Translations under genes and position numbers: made by a program
In this document: positions 13,147-16,162 of the stretch, piece by piece
Layout of the letters: each line of letters opens with the position of its first letter
How positions within the stretch are numbered: the first letter of the stretch is position 1
The notes under the pieces: generated by a model
Seen by the model: only the letters and a program-made list of their open reading frames with translations
Told to the model about the DNA's origin: nothing
The model's database searches: none
NCBI GenBank assembly: GCA_012026715.1
Contig: VEPB01000515.1
Coordinates: forward strand, 1 to 16,162
Length of the DNA stretch: 16,162 nt
Direction of reading: 5' to 3'
Source of the DNA: Methylococcaceae bacterium
GTDB taxonomy: Bacteria > Pseudomonadota > Gammaproteobacteria > Methylococcales > Methylococcaceae

Positions 13147-16100
13147 TCAGTACTCGAACTGGTAGATCACGCCGATGCTGCCGGCGCCGGTTCCGGTGGC
13201 GGGCGGGGAGGGCGTGCCGATGCCGCCTTCCAGCTTGAGGCCCTTGGCGACGTCCACCTGCACCGTGGCCTGGGTGCCGCCGCTGCCGTTGAGGGCCTGG
13301 CGGCTGCCCACGTAGACGCCGGGCGCCACGTAGCGGCCGCCTTCCAGGGGCGGGCTGCCGCCCGTGCCGCTGCCGACCGCCAGCCGGTCCAGGCCGAGGC
13401 TGGTGCGGAGCCGCTCCAGGGGATTGCCGGAGTCCGGCACGATGCCGGTGAGAGCCGCGGCGGAGCCGGCGATCTGGGCCAGTTCGAAGGGGCTGAGGCT
13501 GGCGATCGCGCGGCCGAACAGCAGGCGGGCGAGGATCTCGTCGGGGGGCAGTTCCGGCGTGCCGGACAGGCTGATCTGCGGCTTGCCGGCGGTGCCGGTC
13601 ACCGCCAGCGAGGCGGTGATGCCGCCGCTGCTGCTGGTAGCGACGAAGTCGAGGGTGGGGTCGGTGAAATCGTCGCCGTTGAAGCCCAGTTCGCCGCGGC
13701 TGAAATCCAGGGTTCGTCCGGCTAACGAATAGCTGCCGCGGATCAGGTTGAAGCGGCCTTGCGGCCGGGGCGTGGCAAGGTTGCCCTTGAGCCGGAGGTC
13801 GCCCCCCAGTTCCACGTTCAGCCCCCGACCGCGCACGTGGATGCGGCGCGGTGCCGAGACGCTCAGGTCGAGTGCCAGCGGGCGCGATTTGACCGGAGGC
13901 GGCGGTGCGGCTCCGGCTTCCTCCAGCCGCAGCTCGGCGATGCTGGCGGGCAGCCGTTCCGGGACGCGGATTTCCGCCTGGGAAACGCGGATCTGCCCGG
14001 TAGCTGTGGGAGCCGTGGCGAGCGGGCCGCGCATCGCCAGGTCGGCGTCGAGCTTCACGGTCAGGCGGGCGCTGGCGACGGGTTCGGCCTTGCGGACGGT
14101 GAGTGCCAGATCCACCGGCAAGCCGGGTTCGGTGGGCCGGAAGCTGCCGTTGAGTACCACCGGACCCGGGCCGGCGCGGCCTTTGAGGGCCAGGTTCCAG
14201 ACCTCGCCGGCACCGCTTTGGGCCGAACCTGAGACCGCGACCACGTGGGTGCCGATCAGGTCGTCGTGAAATTCACCGCCGTCGATGCGGGCCTGTCCGC
14301 CATAGCGCGGGTTCTCCAGGGTTCCGGTCGCCTGGCCGTGGAAGCTGAGCTGGCCCCGCAGCCTTTCCCCATTGGCCGCCAGCAGCGGGTCCAGCAGGCG
14401 CAGGTCCCCGTTGCCCTGGCCGCTCAGGTTCATGATTCCCGATGCCGTCAGCGGAATGTCGCCGCTCGCCTCCAGCCGCAATTGCTGCGCGGCGCGCAGG
14501 TGGCCGTCGATCCTGGCGGTAGCGCCGTCCCATTGGGCGGACAGCGCCAGGCCCGTGGCGGGCAGTACGCTCCAGGGCTCTTGGCGCAGGCGCAGGGCCG
14601 ATCCTTCCAGCCGCAGATCACCGCTCGGCTGGGAAAGCGCTCCGCGCAGCCGGGCGTGCAGGTCGAGCCTGCCGTCGGCATCGGCCCAGGGCTTGAGAAG
14701 CGACGATGCCGGCAGATTTTCCCCGTCCAACGCCAGATCCAGCGCCGGTTGCAACCGGCCCGCCAGCACAAAGTCCGCACCGAGCGCCTGCAAACGGGTT
14801 CGACGCAGGACCGCGCCGTCAGTCAGATCGATGGTCGCGGGCTCGACCAATCGCAGCGTGTGCTGGTCCCAGCCGGTTTCCAGGCGGGTCAGGGTCAGGC
14901 TCGGGCGGCGCCGGTCGTAGACCGCCTCCGCCTGGGTCCGGATGGCCATGTCAGCGTGTTGCAGGTCGGCCGTCAGCCGGATTTCGGGCCGGTTCCAGCT
15001 GCCTTTGAGGCCCAAGCGGGCCGAACCGGCCAACTCGCCCGCCGTCAATCCGGCCAGGGACAAATCGCCGGTCAGCGCGGCTCGGCCCAACGGGTCCGCC
15101 ACGCTCAGGCGCAGTTCGCTGCGGTCGATGGCCAGGCGGTTAGCCAGTCCCGCCCGGTTTGCCGTAAGGTTCAGGGAGGCGCCGTCTCGGGTCAGCGCCA
15201 GATTGCCCTCGAGGCGTCCTGCCAGTGCTTGTCCGGTCAGTCCCAGCAGGTCTTGCAGGCGTTCCATGGTCAGCTTCAGCCGGCCTTCCGGCAGGTCCGC
15301 GGAACGAGTCGGCAGCGCCAGCGCGCCCTGGAGCGTGGCGCTGCGCCAGCGGGCTTGCTCGACCGTCAGCCGGCTTTGCCGGTCGCTCCCGCCTTCTATC
15401 GCCACTGCCAAATTCAGGGGCGATCCGGCAAGCGCTGCCTGGGCGTCGAGCCGGCCATGGGCGGATCGCGGCAGACCTTCCAATTCCAGTCGGGCGGTTG
15501 CCGGACCCAGGGGCCCCACCGAACCGCCTTGGCCTTGGAGTTGTGCGTGCACCGCCAAATTGTCGAACGGTCCTTGCAGCCGGCCCTGGCCGTTCAGGCG
15601 TCCGCCGCTCCCCAGCCCTAGCGGCGCCAGATCGGTCAAGTCCAGCTGCCAGCGCAAGTCGGCGGCATCGGTGGTCAGCGTGCCGGCGGTGGTAAAGCTC
15701 AGCGCTTGGCTGTTGAACTTCACGTCGGTGAGGCCAACCCGGTTCGGTTGCATCGTAGCGCTACCGGCGAAGCTCGCCTCGGGGCCGAGCAGTCCCGGCC
15801 AAGGGCCACTGCCACCGGTGACGGTCAGCGCTCCCTGGAATTTCAATTCGGGTCCGTCGTCGGTCTGGTGCGCATCGAGCTGCAGGTGGCCGGCTCCCGC
15901 CAGGTCGAGGTCCGCCAGGGGAGCCAGGGGCGCCAGCCGGGGCAGGATGAGTTCCGAGGTCGCGGTCCGATCGGCTGCGCGGCCGTCGCCGCGCAGCTCC
16001 AACAGGGGATGGCGCAGGCTGAAGCGGACGGACATTCCGGTCGCGTCCGGCTGGAGTTCGGCGGCGAATTCCAGGGGCTGATCGGCGAACAGGTCGGGTT

Positions 16101-16162
16101 GGCGGCCGGGCAGCCTGAGGCCGTCCAGCCGGCCGTGCAGATTAAGTTGGCCGGCATCGCCC
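13147..16162 (-). CDS. tamB: TamB, C-terminal ~1005 codons (5' end outside window)
   Basis: This is the C-terminal part of a TamB/AsmA-like protein, which is anchored in the inner membrane and spans the periplasm as a long beta-rich groove. With TamA or alone it supports outer-membrane protein assembly and phospholipid transport. The visible part is a long series of beta-strand repeats rich in Gly, Leu, Ala and Asp. The C-terminal DUF490 domain is clear: GRFNLIRGSYSLAGRTLDFSRG as two adjoining segments, FTDPTLDF, SLSGTPELPPDEILARLLFG, LSPFELAQIAG and the closing strands GGRYVAPGVYVG and VIYQFEY. The frame is open to the window edge, so the Met at 16035 is internal, not a start. TGA is at 13147-13149. 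No terminator is evident before the downstream promoter. Confidence 0.93.
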   Translation of the reverse strand, partial: GDAGQLNLHGRLDGLRLPGRQPDLFADQPLEFAAELQPDATGMSVRFSLRHPLLELRGDGRAADRTATSELILPRLAPLAPLADLDLAGAGHLQLDAHQTDDGPELKFQGALTVTGGSGPWPGLLGPEASFAGSATMQPNRVGLTDVKFNSQALSFTTAGTLTTDAADLRWQLDLTDLAPLGLGSGGRLNGQGRLQGPFDNLAVHAQLQGQGGSVGPLGPATARLELEGLPRSAHGRLDAQAALAGSPLNLAVAIEGGSDRQSRLTVEQARWRSATLQGALALPTRSADLPEGRLKLTMERLQDLLGLTGQALAGRLEGNLALTRDGASLNLTANRAGLANRLAIDRSELRLSVADPLGRAALTGDLSLAGLTAGELAGSARLGLKGSWNRPEIRLTADLQHADMAIRTQAEAVYDRRRPSLTLTRLETGWDQHTLRLVEPATIDLTDGAVLRRTRLQALGADFVLAGRLQPALDLALDGENLPASSLLKPWADADGRLDLHARLRGALSQPSGDLRLEGSALRLRQEPWSVLPATGLALSAQWDGATARIDGHLRAAQQLRLEASGDIPLTASGIMNLSGQGNGDLRLLDPLLAANGERLRGQLSFHGQATGTLENPRYGGQARIDGGEFHDDLIGTHVVAVSGSAQSGAGEVWNLALKGRAGPGPVVLNGSFRPTEPGLPVDLALTVRKAEPVASARLTVKLDADLAMRGPLATAPTATGQIRVSQAEIRVPERLPASIAELRLEEAGAAPPPPVKSRPLALDLSVSAPRRIHVRGRGLNVELGGDLRLKGNLATPRPQGRFNLIRGSYSLAGRTLDFSRGELGFNGDDFTDPTLDFVATSSSGGITASLAVTGTAGKPQISLSGTPELPPDEILARLLFGRAIASLSPFELAQIAGSAAALTGIVPDSGNPLERLRTSLGLDRLAVGSGTGGSPPLEGGRYVAPGVYVGSRQALNGSGGTQATVQVDVAKGLKLEGGIGTPSPPATGTGAGSIGVIYQFEY

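Noticed and set aside
14245..15621. 458-codon open frame on the plus strand
   Set aside because: Antisense to tamB; Gln/Ala/Gly-rich shadow composition.
16033..16035. Methionine codon as a possible tamB start
   Set aside because: The frame stays open for a further 42 codons to the window edge with TamB-like sequence, and TamB proteins are longer with an N-terminal membrane helix that is not seen here.
1..16162. CRISPR array, tRNA, rRNA or transposase
   Set aside because: No regularly spaced direct repeats, tRNA-like cloverleaf, ribosomal RNA motif or transposase motif was seen by eye on either strand.

Overview
The window is a GC-rich, densely packed bacterial chromosome segment. Gene content (HemW, a DUF58/BatA pair, PilZ, a DUF3772-type MscS channel, TamB) points to a Proteobacterium, most likely a Gammaproteobacterium. 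I cannot name a genus from sequence alone. No rRNA, tRNA, insertion sequence, phage gene or CRISPR array is visible.

Left part, + strand. Positions 1-540 hold no intact gene, but 65-360 looks like a frameshifted remnant of a Phd/StbD-type antitoxin. A 113-residue membrane protein of unknown function (572-913) follows, closed by a strong intrinsic terminator (934-966). Only 12 bases later comes hemW (979-2127). It is followed by a gene in which a DUF58 domain and a DUF4381 domain are joined in one protein (2141-3571), translationally coupled to a BatA-like von Willebrand factor A protein (3568-4590). This is a short aerotolerance-type cluster with no moxR beside it. A single-domain PilZ protein (4795-5133) and a large MscS-family channel (5281-7857) follow.

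Middle. The channel ORF runs 156 bp into the 3' end of a convergent unknown membrane protein gene (7702-8331, - strand).

Right part, - strand. A four-gene unit reads 13048 to 8510: bifunctional NMN adenylyltransferase/Nudix hydrolase, nicotinamide phosphoribosyltransferase (nadV/NAMPT type), an SPFH/band-7 protein, and a divergent NAD-kinase-fold protein. The first two enzymes make a complete two-step route from nicotinamide to NAD. The last two genes overlap by 4 bp and are probably partners. A good sigma-70-like promoter lies just upstream (13101-13128). The leaders of the first two genes each carry a hairpin with a 6-bp stem and the same loop, ATAGA in the sense strand. The outer stem pairs differ but still pair, and the two hairpins sit 26 and 28 nt before their start codons. 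This repeated, covarying leader element is the most interesting signal here. Upstream of the operon, on the same strand, is the C-terminal ~1,005 codons of tamB, whose 5' end is outside the window.
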